Source: Syntrophaceae bacterium UBA6109 (GTDB lineage Bacteria > Desulfobacterota > Syntrophia > Syntrophales > UBA6109). From it: a stretch of 12,515 nucleotides of DNA. The stretch lies in assembly GCA_002428445.1 (NCBI GenBank), contig DIWJ01000055.1, positions 7,784 through 20,298 on the forward strand, in the 5' to 3' direction. Shown one piece after another: positions 1 through 6,628 of this stretch. Positions within the stretch are counted from its first letter, which is position 1. Each line of letters starts with the position of its first letter. Under the pieces are notes generated by a model. The model did not search any database. It was not told the DNA's origin and saw nothing but the letters and a program-made list of their open reading frames with translations. The position numbers were made by a program, and so were the translations under genes.

Positions 1-23
1 AAATAGGTATCTGTCCCTATTTT
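1..23. repeat. Short AT-rich hairpin at the window edge
   Basis: The 7-bp arms AAATAGG (1-7) and CCTATTT (16-22) flank an 8-base loop. The element lies 14 bp past the stop codon of the minus-strand multifunctional enzyme gene. It resembles, from memory, small dispersed hairpins containing GGGACAGATACC that occur near REP-associated transposases in some proteobacteria. It could instead act as a weak transcription terminator for the gene to its right. Only one copy is visible here, so its repeat status is inference. Confidence 0.4.
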
Positions 24-36
24 CCCGGCGTCGTTT

Positions 37-2163
37 TTAGAATTTAAAGAGCTTTCCGATCAGTTGCGACTTCATGATGTCGCCCCCGATCTTAAGCTTT
101 CCCGAGGTATAAGCCTGCATCGCCGGCAGCGTCCCGTTGATCAGGTCGAGGAAATCGGCGGAGGCAATCGCAAGCGTGCAGGTAGGACTCGCGTGTTTTC
201 CCGCATCCACCTTGCAGGTTCCCTCCCTGATTTCGGCGAACCACTCCCCGCCTCCCTCGCCGGAGATCGTGTACTGAAAGACGACGTTCACACCGGCGGC
301 CTTCTCCGCGCGGAACGCCCCGGGCATTTTTTCGAAGACGGTCGCAACCGAGGCGATGCCGGCAGCCGATGCGGCAACGGGCGCCGCTGCCGGGGCCGTC
401 TTTTCCGGCTTCGGGGCAAAGGCGGTCAGCATATCGCCCATGAGGTCGTTCAACTGCCCGAGCTCTTTCGCACCTTTGAGGTTCAGAATCTTCTCCCACG
501 CCGCCCCCACCTCCTCGACCGTCGGGATCTTCTTCCCATCGCCGATCACCGTCCCGGGGCTCGTCATGACGGCGGCGCGGTTGTAGAATCCCACACCCGC
601 GTTGTAGATCCGCCCGGTCACCGGGCACTTCTCCGAGGCGAGGAAGAGGACCAGCGGCGCCACGAACTCCGGCTTCATCTTCTCGAGAAGATCCGGCGGG
701 ATGATGTCGGCCATCAGCCGCGAGGCGGCGACCGGCGCAACGGTGTTCACCTTGACATCATATTTGGCCCCTTCGAGTTTCAGGGTGTTCATGAAGCCGA
801 CGAGGGCCATCTTCGCGGCGCTGTAGTTGGTCTGGCCGAAGTTTCCGTAGAGACCGGCGGCGGAGGTGGTCATGACGATCCGGCCGTAGCCCTTCTCCTT
901 CATTACGGCGAATGCCGGCTTCGTCACGTGGTAGGCGCCCTGGAGGTGGACGTCCAGCACCGCTTTCCAGGTTTCCGGTTCCATCTTGAGGATGCTCTTG
1001 TCCCGGAGGATCCCCGCGTTGTTGATCAGGATATCGACCGTTCCAAAGGCATCAAGGGCGGCCTTCACGATGGCCGCGCCGCCTGCGGGGGTGGCGACGT
1101 TGTCGTAGTTCGCGACCGCTTCGCCGCCCAAGGCCCGGATCTCCTCCACGACCTTCTGGGCCGGAGTCGCCGATCCCTCGCCGGAGCCGTCCCGGGCGCC
1201 GCCCAGGTCGTTGACGACGATCTTCGCACCGCGTTTGGCGAGCTCCAGGGCGTAAACCCTCCCCAGACCACCGCCCGCGCCGGTGATCACGGCCACCCTG
1301 CCGTCGAAACGGATCTCGTCCTTCGGGATCTCCCCGTATTCGAAGACCCCGTTGTCGATGACCATCTCGCCGGTCCGGGTATTGATCGTCCGCCAGACCG
1401 CTTTCCCCTCTGCGGTTTTCCAGATCAGGGTCCGGATCGGATCGCCCGGGTAGAGGGTCTTCGAGAAGCGGCAGGCGAGGCGCCGCACCAGCTCCGGCTT
1501 GCCCGGCGTGAGGCTTGCCATCAGGGCGCGGCAGGCAAAGCCCAGCGTGCAGAGGCCGTGCATGATCGGCTTCTCGAAGCCGACCATTTTCGCGAACTCC
1601 GGATCGACGTGGAGCTGAAAGACATCCCCGGAGAGCCGGTAGATCAGCGGCTGGTTCGGCGAGGGTGCGGCGTCCACGGAGAAGTCGGGCTCGCGCTCCG
1701 GAAACACCACGACGTTCGCCGGGGCGTTCTCGCCGCCGAAATCGCCGTCGAGCCGGGCGAATATCGTGACGATGCTCGTGAAGAGCTTGGCGCCCGATGC
1801 GTCTACGGTGTCGCTTTCGGAGACGACGAGCGCCCCTTTGGGGCCCTTGTCGTAGTAGTGGGTGATCTTCCCCTCCGTGGTCAGCGTCCCCGAGGTGGGG
1901 ATGGGCCGGTGGAAGATCAGCTCCTGCTCTCCGTGGAGGATTCCCGCCAGGTTCATGTTGGAGGCGGAGGCGATCTGGCCCAGGAAGTCGAAGACCGCCG
2001 CGATGGAGAAGGTTGGAATCACCTTAAGGTTCTTCTCGTAGGTGTAGTCCAACTCCCCGACCCCGGCCCCGACGCCGAGCGCGTAGAGGACCACATCCTT
2101 CCAGGTGTAGTCCTTCTTCATGAGGCCGAGCTTTTTGCCGATTGCATCCATGTTGAGTGCCAT
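37..2163 (-). CDS. Multifunctional beta-oxidation enzyme: MaoC/hydratase 2, SDR dehydrogenase and SCP2 domains
   Basis: A 708-residue protein expected to hydrate a 2-enoyl-CoA to the (R)-3-hydroxyacyl-CoA and then oxidise it with NAD+, like peroxisomal multifunctional enzyme 2. Residues 1-280 form a double hot-dog hydratase. The hydratase-2 signature is at 175-188 (YRLSGDVFQLHVDP), with catalytic Asp180 and His185 kept but the usual Asn-Pro between them replaced by Phe-Gln. Residues 288-535 are a short-chain dehydrogenase: cofactor motif TGAGGGLG (294-301), Asp319 after strand 2 (favours NAD), NNAG (381-384) and catalytic Ser434, Tyr447 and Lys451. An Ala/Pro-rich linker (about 584-602) leads to an SCP2 sterol/lipid carrier domain (608-707). 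No signal peptide is seen, so it is cytoplasmic. The start is supported by AAGGAGGG six bases upstream. The natural substrate (branched fatty acyl or steroid side chain) cannot be read from the sequence. It lies downstream of a TetR gene on the same strand. Confidence 0.9.
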   Translation of the reverse strand: MALNMDAIGKKLGLMKKDYTWKDVVLYALGVGAGVGELDYTYEKNLKVIPTFSIAAVFDFLGQIASASNMNLAGILHGEQELIFHRPIPTSGTLTTEGKITHYYDKGPKGALVVSESDTVDASGAKLFTSIVTIFARLDGDFGGENAPANVVVFPEREPDFSVDAAPSPNQPLIYRLSGDVFQLHVDPEFAKMVGFEKPIMHGLCTLGFACRALMASLTPGKPELVRRLACRFSKTLYPGDPIRTLIWKTAEGKAVWRTINTRTGEMVIDNGVFEYGEIPKDEIRFDGRVAVITGAGGGLGRVYALELAKRGAKIVVNDLGGARDGSGEGSATPAQKVVEEIRALGGEAVANYDNVATPAGGAAIVKAALDAFGTVDILINNAGILRDKSILKMEPETWKAVLDVHLQGAYHVTKPAFAVMKEKGYGRIVMTTSAAGLYGNFGQTNYSAAKMALVGFMNTLKLEGAKYDVKVNTVAPVAASRLMADIIPPDLLEKMKPEFVAPLVLFLASEKCPVTGRIYNAGVGFYNRAAVMTSPGTVIGDGKKIPTVEEVGAAWEKILNLKGAKELGQLNDLMGDMLTAFAPKPEKTAPAAAPVAASAAGIASVATVFEKMPGAFRAEKAAGVNVVFQYTISGEGGGEWFAEIREGTCKVDAGKHASPTCTLAIASADFLDLINGTLPAMQAYTSGKLKIGGDIMKSQLIGKLFKF

Positions 2164-2192
2164 TGGTTCCCTCCTTAAATACGGATTGAGGC

Positions 2193-2310
2193 CTTTGACG
2201 ACCTCGTAAAAGTCCCAATTGACCCCTTTGTCATTCCGGTCTTGACCCGGAATCCAGTGTTGTTGAATCGTACCGGATACCGACTTCCGTCGGTATGACG
2301 GTTTGGGGGA
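2193..2310. repeat. Dispersed-type intergenic repeat with two hairpins
   Basis: Between the TetR and multifunctional enzyme genes lies a block with two stem-loops. The first is ATTCCGG (2233-2239) paired with CCGGAAT (2247-2253). The second is the perfect 8-bp stem ATACCGAC/GTCGGTAT (2277-2284 and 2289-2296) with loop TTCC. The phrase GTCATTCCGG...CCGGAATCCAG, next to a GACCTCGTAAAAGTC stretch, matches the general form of abundant dispersed repeats in deltaproteobacterial genomes. This is recalled knowledge and was not searched. On the minus strand it could also attenuate or end TetR transcription before the enzyme gene. Confidence 0.55.
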
Positions 2311-2359
2311 CGGATTACGAGAGCATCAAAAACGGTCCGGGAAGTGGTTCAACCCGGTG

Positions 2360-2992
2360 CTATTTCGCTTCATTCAGCGTGAAGGCGGGAATGTGGATGA
2401 ACTTCAGGGTCTCTTTCACCAGGGCGATGTACCGCTCCCGGTCCACCTTCACCATGGGACAAAAAAAGTTCTCGCCCGAAATAAAGGCATGAATGGAGTT
2501 CATCACCGCAAGCACCTTCATCATGGTCTCGGGCGGGACGTTCTTCTTGTCCCGGGCGAGGCCCATCGAACGGGCGATGTCGGCGGTGAACTCGGGAACG
2601 CTGAAGTCGAGGTTTCCCTCGTAGCGGGTTTTGCCGAAGTAGCGGAAAAGGATCATGTTGGAGATGTCGGGGTTGGCGAAGAGATAGTCGGTCATCATGT
2701 CGATGGAGATGGCCAGCCGTTCGGCGAGCGGGAGGCCGTGGATCGCCTTTTCCGCCTCGATGAGTTCCTGTCCCAGGTCCTTGTTGATGTCGACGACGAC
2801 GGACTCGTAGAGGTCTTTCTTTCCGCCCCAGTGGTAGTGGAGGGTGGAGATGTCGATCCCCACCTCCTGGGCGATCATCCGGGTCGTCGTGCCGTGGAAG
2901 CCGTACTCGCCGAAGATCCGGCGGGCGACGGCCAGGATGCGGGCCTTCATCGATTCGGGGTCCTTGCGGGCCTTTTCGAGAGGGGTGCTCAT
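2360..2992 (-). CDS. TetR/AcrR family transcriptional regulator
   Basis: A 210-residue repressor of normal family length. The N-terminal DNA-binding domain spans about 15-62, with the helix-turn-helix at 36-62 (TTRMIAQEVGIDISTLHYHW then GKKDLY), a textbook TetR signature. The C-terminal 140 residues form the helical ligand-binding and dimerisation domain, and the ligand is unknown. The start at 2992 has GGAAGG five bases upstream. The gene precedes the multifunctional CoA enzyme on the same strand with 196 bp between them, so an acyl-CoA-type ligand and control of lipid breakdown are likely by analogy with FadR/PsrA-type TetR proteins. That function is inference. A palindrome over its own -10 box suggests autoregulation. 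Confidence 0.9.
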   Translation of the reverse strand: MSTPLEKARKDPESMKARILAVARRIFGEYGFHGTTTRMIAQEVGIDISTLHYHWGGKKDLYESVVVDINKDLGQELIEAEKAIHGLPLAERLAISIDMMTDYLFANPDISNMILFRYFGKTRYEGNLDFSVPEFTADIARSMGLARDKKNVPPETMMKVLAVMNSIHAFISGENFFCPMVKVDRERYIALVKETLKFIHIPAFTLNEAK

Positions 2993-3011
2993 GGGCGCCT
3001 TCCAGCCTGCG

Positions 3012-3058
3012 ATTCAATCATTTGATGGATGAATAAAGCAAAAGAAACCGTCTGTCAA
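3012..3058 (-). promoter_or_regulatory. Promoter and candidate operator of the TetR gene
   Basis: On the minus strand TTGACA (plus-strand 3053-3058) is followed after 17 bp by TATTCA (3030-3035), a consensus -35 with a weak -10. A 23-bp imperfect palindrome at 3012-3034 (outer arms ATTCA/TGAAT, inner TCAT/GATG, 8 of 11 pairs matching) covers the -10 box. This is the arrangement expected for a TetR dimer repressing its own gene. No binding data exist for this site. Confidence 0.5.
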
Positions 3059-3071
3059 GGAAATTTTTTCA

Positions 3072-3101
3072 GTGACAAACACCGCTCTTGCGGGATATGA
3101 T
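3072..3101 (+). promoter_or_regulatory. Candidate promoter of the QueG-like gene
   Basis: GTGACA (3072-3077, 5 of 6 to consensus) and TATGAT (3096-3101, 5 of 6) are separated by 18 bp and lie about 30 bp before the ATG at 3132. It is divergent from the TetR promoter, so the regulator could affect both directions. Confidence 0.4.
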
Positions 3102-3131
3102 CAATTAATCTTAAGCATCAGGAGATGCATC

Positions 3132-4016
3132 ATGACGGATAGGACAAACGCAACGCACGACGCGGCGGCGTGGATCAGGGATCTGATCCGCGGATATGCG
3201 GCTTCGGAGGAAAACGACCTTCATTCCGGCAGCGGCCGTGAACCAGCATGGGATGAACCGCTTGTCGGCTTTTCCCGCGGCGACGATCCGCTCTATAGGC
3301 TATTCAAGGAAGATATCGGACCGTTTTTCTGGACGCCGGCCGAGATCTTCGGTGTGACGTTTCCCGATGTGAAGGTCGCGCCTGCCGAATTGACGGTGAT
3401 CAGTTGGATCCTGCCGCAGACGGAACGAACCCGGCGCGACAACAGCCGGGAACAGACCCTGCCTGCGGAGAGATGGGCACGTTCGCGCAATTTCGGGGAG
3501 AAATTCAATATGAAGCTGCGCGATCACGTTGCGGGCGTTCTCCGGGAGGCCGGATGCGAAGCGGTGGCGCCCATGAGATCACCTCTCTGGAAACAGGAAA
3601 AATCCGCCCGCTATGGTTTCGCCTCCTCCTGGTCGGAGAGGCATGCGGCGTATGCGTCCGGCCTGGGAACCTTCGGGCTCTGCGACGGCCTGATCACGCC
3701 GCGGGGAAAGGCGATGCGCTGCGGATCGGTGGTGGCCCGGATCGCCCTTTCCCCGACGGAGAGGCCCTACAACGATCATCACGCCTACTGTCTCTTCTAT
3801 TACAACGGCAGTTGCGGCAAATGCATCCAGCGGTGCCCGGTAGACGCGATCACCCGCGAGGGCGGCCATGACAAGGAGAAATGTGAACACTACCTCCACG
3901 GGGCAGCGTCAAAATCCGTCCAGGCCCGGTTCGGTTTTCAAACCGACGCCTGCGGTCTCTGCCAGACCGGGGTCCCCTGCGAGGCGAAGATCCCCGTTCC
4001 AGGGCGCTCCGGTTGA
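3132..4016 (+). CDS. QueG-like (COG1600-type) iron-sulphur protein
   Basis: A 294-residue protein with two probable [4Fe-4S] clusters. Cys228, Cys231 and Cys235 form CGKCIQRCP, and Cys274, Cys277 and Cys283 form CGLCQTGVPC, with Cys220 and Cys251 as possible fourth ligands. The stretch 169-201 (ERHAAYASGLGTFGLCDGLI, then TPRGKAMRCGSVVA) resembles the central region of epoxyqueuosine reductase and its relatives, which bind a corrinoid next to the clusters. It is probably a redox enzyme of the wider family and not canonical QueG: the sequence between the clusters and the short tail differ from QueG and no HEAT repeats follow. The ATG at 3132 is preferred because AGGAG sits seven bases before it. 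A further 20 codons are open upstream (to 3072) but lie in the promoter region. Cytoplasmic; substrate unknown. Confidence 0.75.
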   Translation: MTDRTNATHDAAAWIRDLIRGYAASEENDLHSGSGREPAWDEPLVGFSRGDDPLYRLFKEDIGPFFWTPAEIFGVTFPDVKVAPAELTVISWILPQTERTRRDNSREQTLPAERWARSRNFGEKFNMKLRDHVAGVLREAGCEAVAPMRSPLWKQEKSARYGFASSWSERHAAYASGLGTFGLCDGLITPRGKAMRCGSVVARIALSPTERPYNDHHAYCLFYYNGSCGKCIQRCPVDAITREGGHDKEKCEHYLHGAASKSVQARFGFQTDACGLCQTGVPCEAKIPVPGRSG

Positions 4017-4025
4017 CGATTTTGA

Positions 4026-4054
4026 TTGACACGCGCTTCCCATCCCCTTACACT
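4026..4054 (+). promoter_or_regulatory. Promoter of the MipA/OmpV-like gene
   Basis: TTGACA (4026-4031) matches the -35 consensus exactly. After a 17-bp spacer comes TACACT (4049-4054, 4 of 6 to TATAAT). It begins ten bases after the previous stop codon and lies about 60 bp before the TTG start, so the outer-membrane gene is probably transcribed independently. Confidence 0.55.
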
Positions 4055-4115
4055 TCATTAAAAAAGAAAGGAAGGGCGTTTATTCCCCCGTCTGGATGCG
4101 CCCGGGGAGGCAGGG

Positions 4116-4970
4116 TTGCATGTTCGATGCCTGTTGGTGATTCTACTCGTTCTCTGGGGATTTTTATCTCCGGTCCGGGCCTTATGTGAGGGGAAACCTC
4201 TCTGGGAACTTGGCGTTGGATTGGGTTTTTTGCAGATGCCCGATTACCGCGGTTCCGGTGAAAGCAGGAGCTACCTGCTTCCCTATCCCTACTTCGTCTA
4301 CCGGGGGGACATCCTAAAGGTCGAAAAGGAGCGCATTTCGGGACGCATCTTTGAAACCGAGCGTATTCTCCTGGATCTCAGCTTCAACGGCAGCGTTCCC
4401 GTGAAAAGTTCGGACAATCCGGACCGTCAGGGGATGCCGGATCTGGATCCGACCTTTGAAATGGGACCCTCTCTGAACATTACCCTCCTGGAAAACAGAC
4501 AGGACCATTACAAGTTGACGCTCACCTTGCCGGTCCGGGCGGCCTTTTCGACCGATTTTTCTGCGGTCCGTCATGAAGGGTGGGTATTTCACCCGCGGCT
4601 GAATTTTGAAAAAGCCGACGCGATCCCCGGCTCCGGCTTGAATCTGGGCCTGTCAACCGGACCCATGTTCGCCGACCAGGGTTATCACCGTTACTATTAC
4701 ACCGTCGATCCCGTCTTTACAATCCCGGCGCGCGCTCCCTACGACGCCGGCGGCGGGTACAGCGGGACGACATTCACCATCGGTCTCAATAAAATACTGA
4801 AACCATTCATTCTGAACGCATTTATCAGTTTCGATTTCCTGCAGGGGGCCGTTTTTGAGGACAGCCCCCTGGTCAAGAACAAAACCTCCCTGATGTATGG
4901 GTTCGCCGTCTCCTGGATTTTCCTGCAATCCTCCGAACGGGTTAAAGGGGAGAAGAATCGTCGCCCTTGA
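4116..4970 (+). CDS. MipA/OmpV family outer-membrane beta-barrel protein
   Basis: A 284-residue exported protein. Residues 1-22 are a signal peptide (Lys-free but Arg4, hydrophobic core LLVILLVLWGFL, likely cut after VRA). The mature start WELGVGLGFLQMPDYRGSGE, followed by LLPYPYFVYRGD, is the hallmark of the MipA/OmpV family: a glycine-rich first strand, a PDYRGS turn and a Pro-Tyr-Pro motif. Alternating aromatic and polar strands continue to the end. MipA relatives are scaffold proteins for murein synthesis or general barrels, and the function here is unknown. The start codon is TTG, with GGGGAGG ending five bases upstream. No in-frame ATG is available nearby, and the ATGs at 4120 and 4127 are out of frame. 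The C-terminus ends in a charged tail (KGEKNRRP) without the usual terminal Phe. Confidence 0.82.
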   Translation: MHVRCLLVILLVLWGFLSPVRALCEGKPLWELGVGLGFLQMPDYRGSGESRSYLLPYPYFVYRGDILKVEKERISGRIFETERILLDLSFNGSVPVKSSDNPDRQGMPDLDPTFEMGPSLNITLLENRQDHYKLTLTLPVRAAFSTDFSAVRHEGWVFHPRLNFEKADAIPGSGLNLGLSTGPMFADQGYHRYYYTVDPVFTIPARAPYDAGGGYSGTTFTIGLNKILKPFILNAFISFDFLQGAVFEDSPLVKNKTSLMYGFAVSWIFLQSSERVKGEKNRRP

Positions 4971-5075
4971 GATCCTTCCGGTTTTGTGAGGGGGCGTGAC
5001 TCCGGCAGAGGGCCAATCAGCCGGGCTTGTGAAACAGCGGGCCGAGGGGCGCAAACCGGTCAGCGGGTGAATCTT

Positions 5076-5666
5076 ATGCGATGGCTTCAAAAAGTGCTGC
5101 GGATGAACGACAGGGTCTGTCCCTGGTGGCTCTGCTACAGCTTCGACAACCCCCTGCGCCGCCTGATTCATGACCCGGAGCGCATCCTCGAACCCTATGT
5201 GAAGCCCGGGATGACCGTTGTCGACATCGGCTGCGGGATGGGGCATTTCACGCCGGGGATGGCGAAACGGGTCGGTCCCACGGGAAAGGTCTTCGCCGTC
5301 GACCTCCAGGAGCAGATGCTTGAGGCCCTCGGCCGCCGGGCACGCAAGGCGGGGCTTGCCGACCGGATTGTTCTGCACCGCTGCCGGCCGGAGCGTCTCG
5401 GGGTGGAGAAGCCGGCCGATTTTGTCCTCTCTTTCTGGATGGCCCACGAGGTGCCGGACAAACCCCGTTTCTTCGGTGAAATTTTCACCCTCTTGAAACC
5501 GGCCGGCCGGCTTCTCCTCGTCGAGCCGAAACTCCATGTGACCCGAAACAGCTTCGGACGAACCGTGGAGGTGTGCCGAGCGGCCGGTTTCCGTCTGCTC
5601 GGCACACCCGCCGTTGCCCTGAGCCGCGCAGTCTTGATGGAGAAAAATGGAACCAAAGGATCATGA
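5076..5666 (+). CDS. Class I SAM-dependent methyltransferase
   Basis: A 196-residue methyltransferase with a Rossmann-type fold. The SAM-binding motif I is VVDIGCGMGHFTPGM, followed by the acidic end of strand 2 (KVFAVDLQEQML), a mid-domain AHEVPD segment and the post-III region LKPAGRLLLVEPKLHV. The N-terminus NDRVCPWWLCYSFDNPLRRL is conserved, from memory, in a small deltaproteobacterial and archaeal-type methyltransferase group. The substrate is unknown. The frame is open from a GTG at 4986, but those first 30 codons look non-coding. The ATG at 5076, with GGTGA five bases upstream, is the best choice, and ATG 5103 is an alternative. Its stop overlaps an ATG (ATGA at 5663-5666) of a transporter-like fragment. 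Confidence 0.8.
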   Translation: MRWLQKVLRMNDRVCPWWLCYSFDNPLRRLIHDPERILEPYVKPGMTVVDIGCGMGHFTPGMAKRVGPTGKVFAVDLQEQMLEALGRRARKAGLADRIVLHRCRPERLGVEKPADFVLSFWMAHEVPDKPRFFGEIFTLLKPAGRLLLVEPKLHVTRNSFGRTVEVCRAAGFRLLGTPAVALSRAVLMEKNGTKGS

Positions 5667-5770
5667 ACATCGTCCTGCCGTTCTTCGGCGGGATGCCGAT
5701 GTACCATGGCTCCGGCGGCCTCGCCGGCCAGTACGGAATGGAGAAATGGCGGGGAAAGGCCTTGAAATAA
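5663..5770 (+). pseudogene. Fragment resembling a MOT1-type molybdate/sulphate transporter
   Basis: A 35-codon reading frame overlaps the methyltransferase stop by four bases (ATGA). Its first 24 residues, including VLPFFGGMPMYHGSGGLAGQ, strongly resemble the conserved signature of MOT1/SulP-like molybdate permeases (typically GGMPMCHGAGGLAGQY). A whole transporter has over 350 residues with about ten membrane segments, so only one signature segment is present. After it the sequence (GMEKWRGKALK) no longer fits the family. The Cys of the motif is replaced by Tyr. It is most likely a fossil left by deletion, although translation as a small peptide by coupling to the methyltransferase cannot be excluded. 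The match is from memory of the motif. Confidence 0.5.
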
Positions 5771-5774
5771 GGTC

Positions 5775-5816
5775 TTGACGACCGCGGGCATAACCTGTAC
5801 TGTGTTCCGGTACAAT
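5775..5816 (+). promoter_or_regulatory. Operator/promoter region of the toxin-antitoxin module
   Basis: Two half-related cores, TGTACT (5796-5801) and GGTACA (5809-5814), form an inverted repeat TGTAC-N9-GTACA whose centres lie 13 bp apart. Known YefM-YoeB operators carry paired palindromes with a TGTACA core about one helical turn apart. A TTGACG (-35 like) is at 5775-5780 with TACTGT 17 bp later, and TACAAT at 5811-5816 is an alternative -10. The operator therefore overlaps the promoter, as expected for autoregulation by the antitoxin-toxin complex. Confidence 0.5.
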
Positions 5817-5835
5817 TAAGAGAGAGGAAAAAGAG

Positions 5836-6123
5836 ATGCCCATTCAGACCACCTACACCCAGGCCCGCGCCAACCTGTCAAGTTTGTTCAAAGAGGTGAC
5901 GGAGAACCGAGAAACCGTCATCATAAGGCGGCGGAGCGGCGAAGACGTCGCGGTCGTATCCGCAGACGAACTGGCAAGCCTCACGGAGACGGCCCACCTG
6001 CTTCGTTCGCCGAAGAATGCCGGACGCCTGCTTCAAGCCCTAGCCCGCGCCCGGTCGCAGACGGAAAAACCGCAGACACTGGAAGCGCTGAAAAAAGGGA
6101 TCGGTCTTGGAGAAAAAGAATAA
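5836..6123 (+). CDS. yefM: YefM/Phd family antitoxin
   Basis: A 95-residue antitoxin. The N-terminal Phd/YefM fold covers 1-60 (MPIQTTYTQARANLSSLFKE, then VTENRETVIIRRR and the DVAVVSADELASL strand-helix), which dimerises and binds DNA. The tail from about 60 to 95 is charged and probably disordered until it wraps the toxin. AGAGAGG lies upstream as ribosome binding site. The last 17 bases overlap the toxin gene, giving translational coupling so that the antitoxin is made first. Length, motif and partner all fit YefM. Confidence 0.92.
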   Translation: MPIQTTYTQARANLSSLFKEVTENRETVIIRRRSGEDVAVVSADELASLTETAHLLRSPKNAGRLLQALARARSQTEKPQTLEALKKGIGLGEKE

Positions 6124-6403
6124 AGCCGAATCGGGAAAGCAGCCTCGACGGGAGGCCGTCTTCCATCCGGAATTCATCGAGGACCTGCGTCATTGGGTGG
6201 CCACGGAACGAAGGGTTGCCCTGCGCGCCTTGGCAATCGTGGAAGCGGTTCTGCGCGATCCCTTTACCGGAATCGGCAAGCCGGAACCTCTGAAATACCT
6301 TGCCCCCGGCGTCTGGTCCCGCCGTCTGACCCAGGAGCACCGCATCGTCTATCTGGTCGGCGACGACCGCATCGATTTCTTGCAGGCCCGTTATCACTAT
6401 TGA
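6107..6403 (+). CDS. yoeB: YoeB/Txe family toxin, ribosome-dependent mRNA endonuclease
   Basis: A 98-residue RelE-fold toxin that cleaves mRNA in the ribosomal A site. The C-terminal 80 residues carry the family core: PFTGIGKPEPLK, GVWSRRLTQEHRIVYLV and the terminal RYHY. The catalytic residues of E. coli YoeB (Glu46, Arg65, His83) correspond to Glu60, Arg79 and His97, all present, so the toxin looks active. The start is a TTG at 6107, inside the antitoxin gene, with AGGGA six bases upstream. No in-frame ATG or GTG lies between it and the core, so the protein has a Lys-rich extension of about 14 residues compared with the usual 84-residue YoeB. It ends in the canonical Tyr-His-Tyr. Confidence 0.92.
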   Translation: MEKKNKAESGKQPRREAVFHPEFIEDLRHWVATERRVALRALAIVEAVLRDPFTGIGKPEPLKYLAPGVWSRRLTQEHRIVYLVGDDRIDFLQARYHY

Positions 6404-6628
6404 AGGATGACAATCGCCATGATCGATTTGAAAACGCGTAGTAAACTACCACCGACTTTGTTGTTAGCTTTGTCAAGCGGCAAGACTTCGGACAGGACAA
6501 TGTCCTTCGCCTTGCCTGACAAGGATTGAAGCGATTCTTTTCCAATCTTGATCACCAACACTGTTGGTTCACTAAAGGTGTGGGGCCTCCGCCCCCACGC
6601 CCCACCCCTGACTACGTCAGGGGATTAG
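6404..6628. other. Gene-free stretch with GC hairpins, truncating a GGDEF gene
   Basis: No recognisable gene fills this 225-bp segment. It contains CCAACA/TGTTGG (6555-6567), GTGGGGC (6580-6586) able to pair with GCCCCAC (6599-6605), and the perfect 8-bp stem CCCCTGAC/GTCAGGGG with loop TAC (6605-6623). A 54-codon minus-strand frame from a GTG at 6561 to a TAG at 6397 is open but unrecognised. The right edge abuts the tail of a GGDEF domain, so this looks like a deletion or insertion junction. Confidence 0.4.

Noticed and set aside
64..2178. A 704-codon open frame on the plus strand opposite the multifunctional enzyme
   Set aside because: It is the antisense shadow of a strongly supported gene. 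Its composition is Arg/Gly/Asp-rich with no domain, a usual effect of high GC at third positions.
2303..3025. A 240-codon plus-strand frame opposite TetR
   Set aside because: It is antisense to a clear TetR gene, His/Val/Asp-rich, without motif or ribosome binding site.
4653..5537. A 294-codon minus-strand frame across the MipA-like and methyltransferase genes
   Set aside because: It spans two unrelated genes in antisense and shows no protein family features.
6397..6561. A 54-codon minus-strand frame (GTG start) ending inside the yoeB 3' end
   Set aside because: Its composition is protein-like, but it is short, has no Shine-Dalgarno, overlaps the toxin gene convergently and matches no family I know. 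It is kept only as a note in the gene-free stretch.
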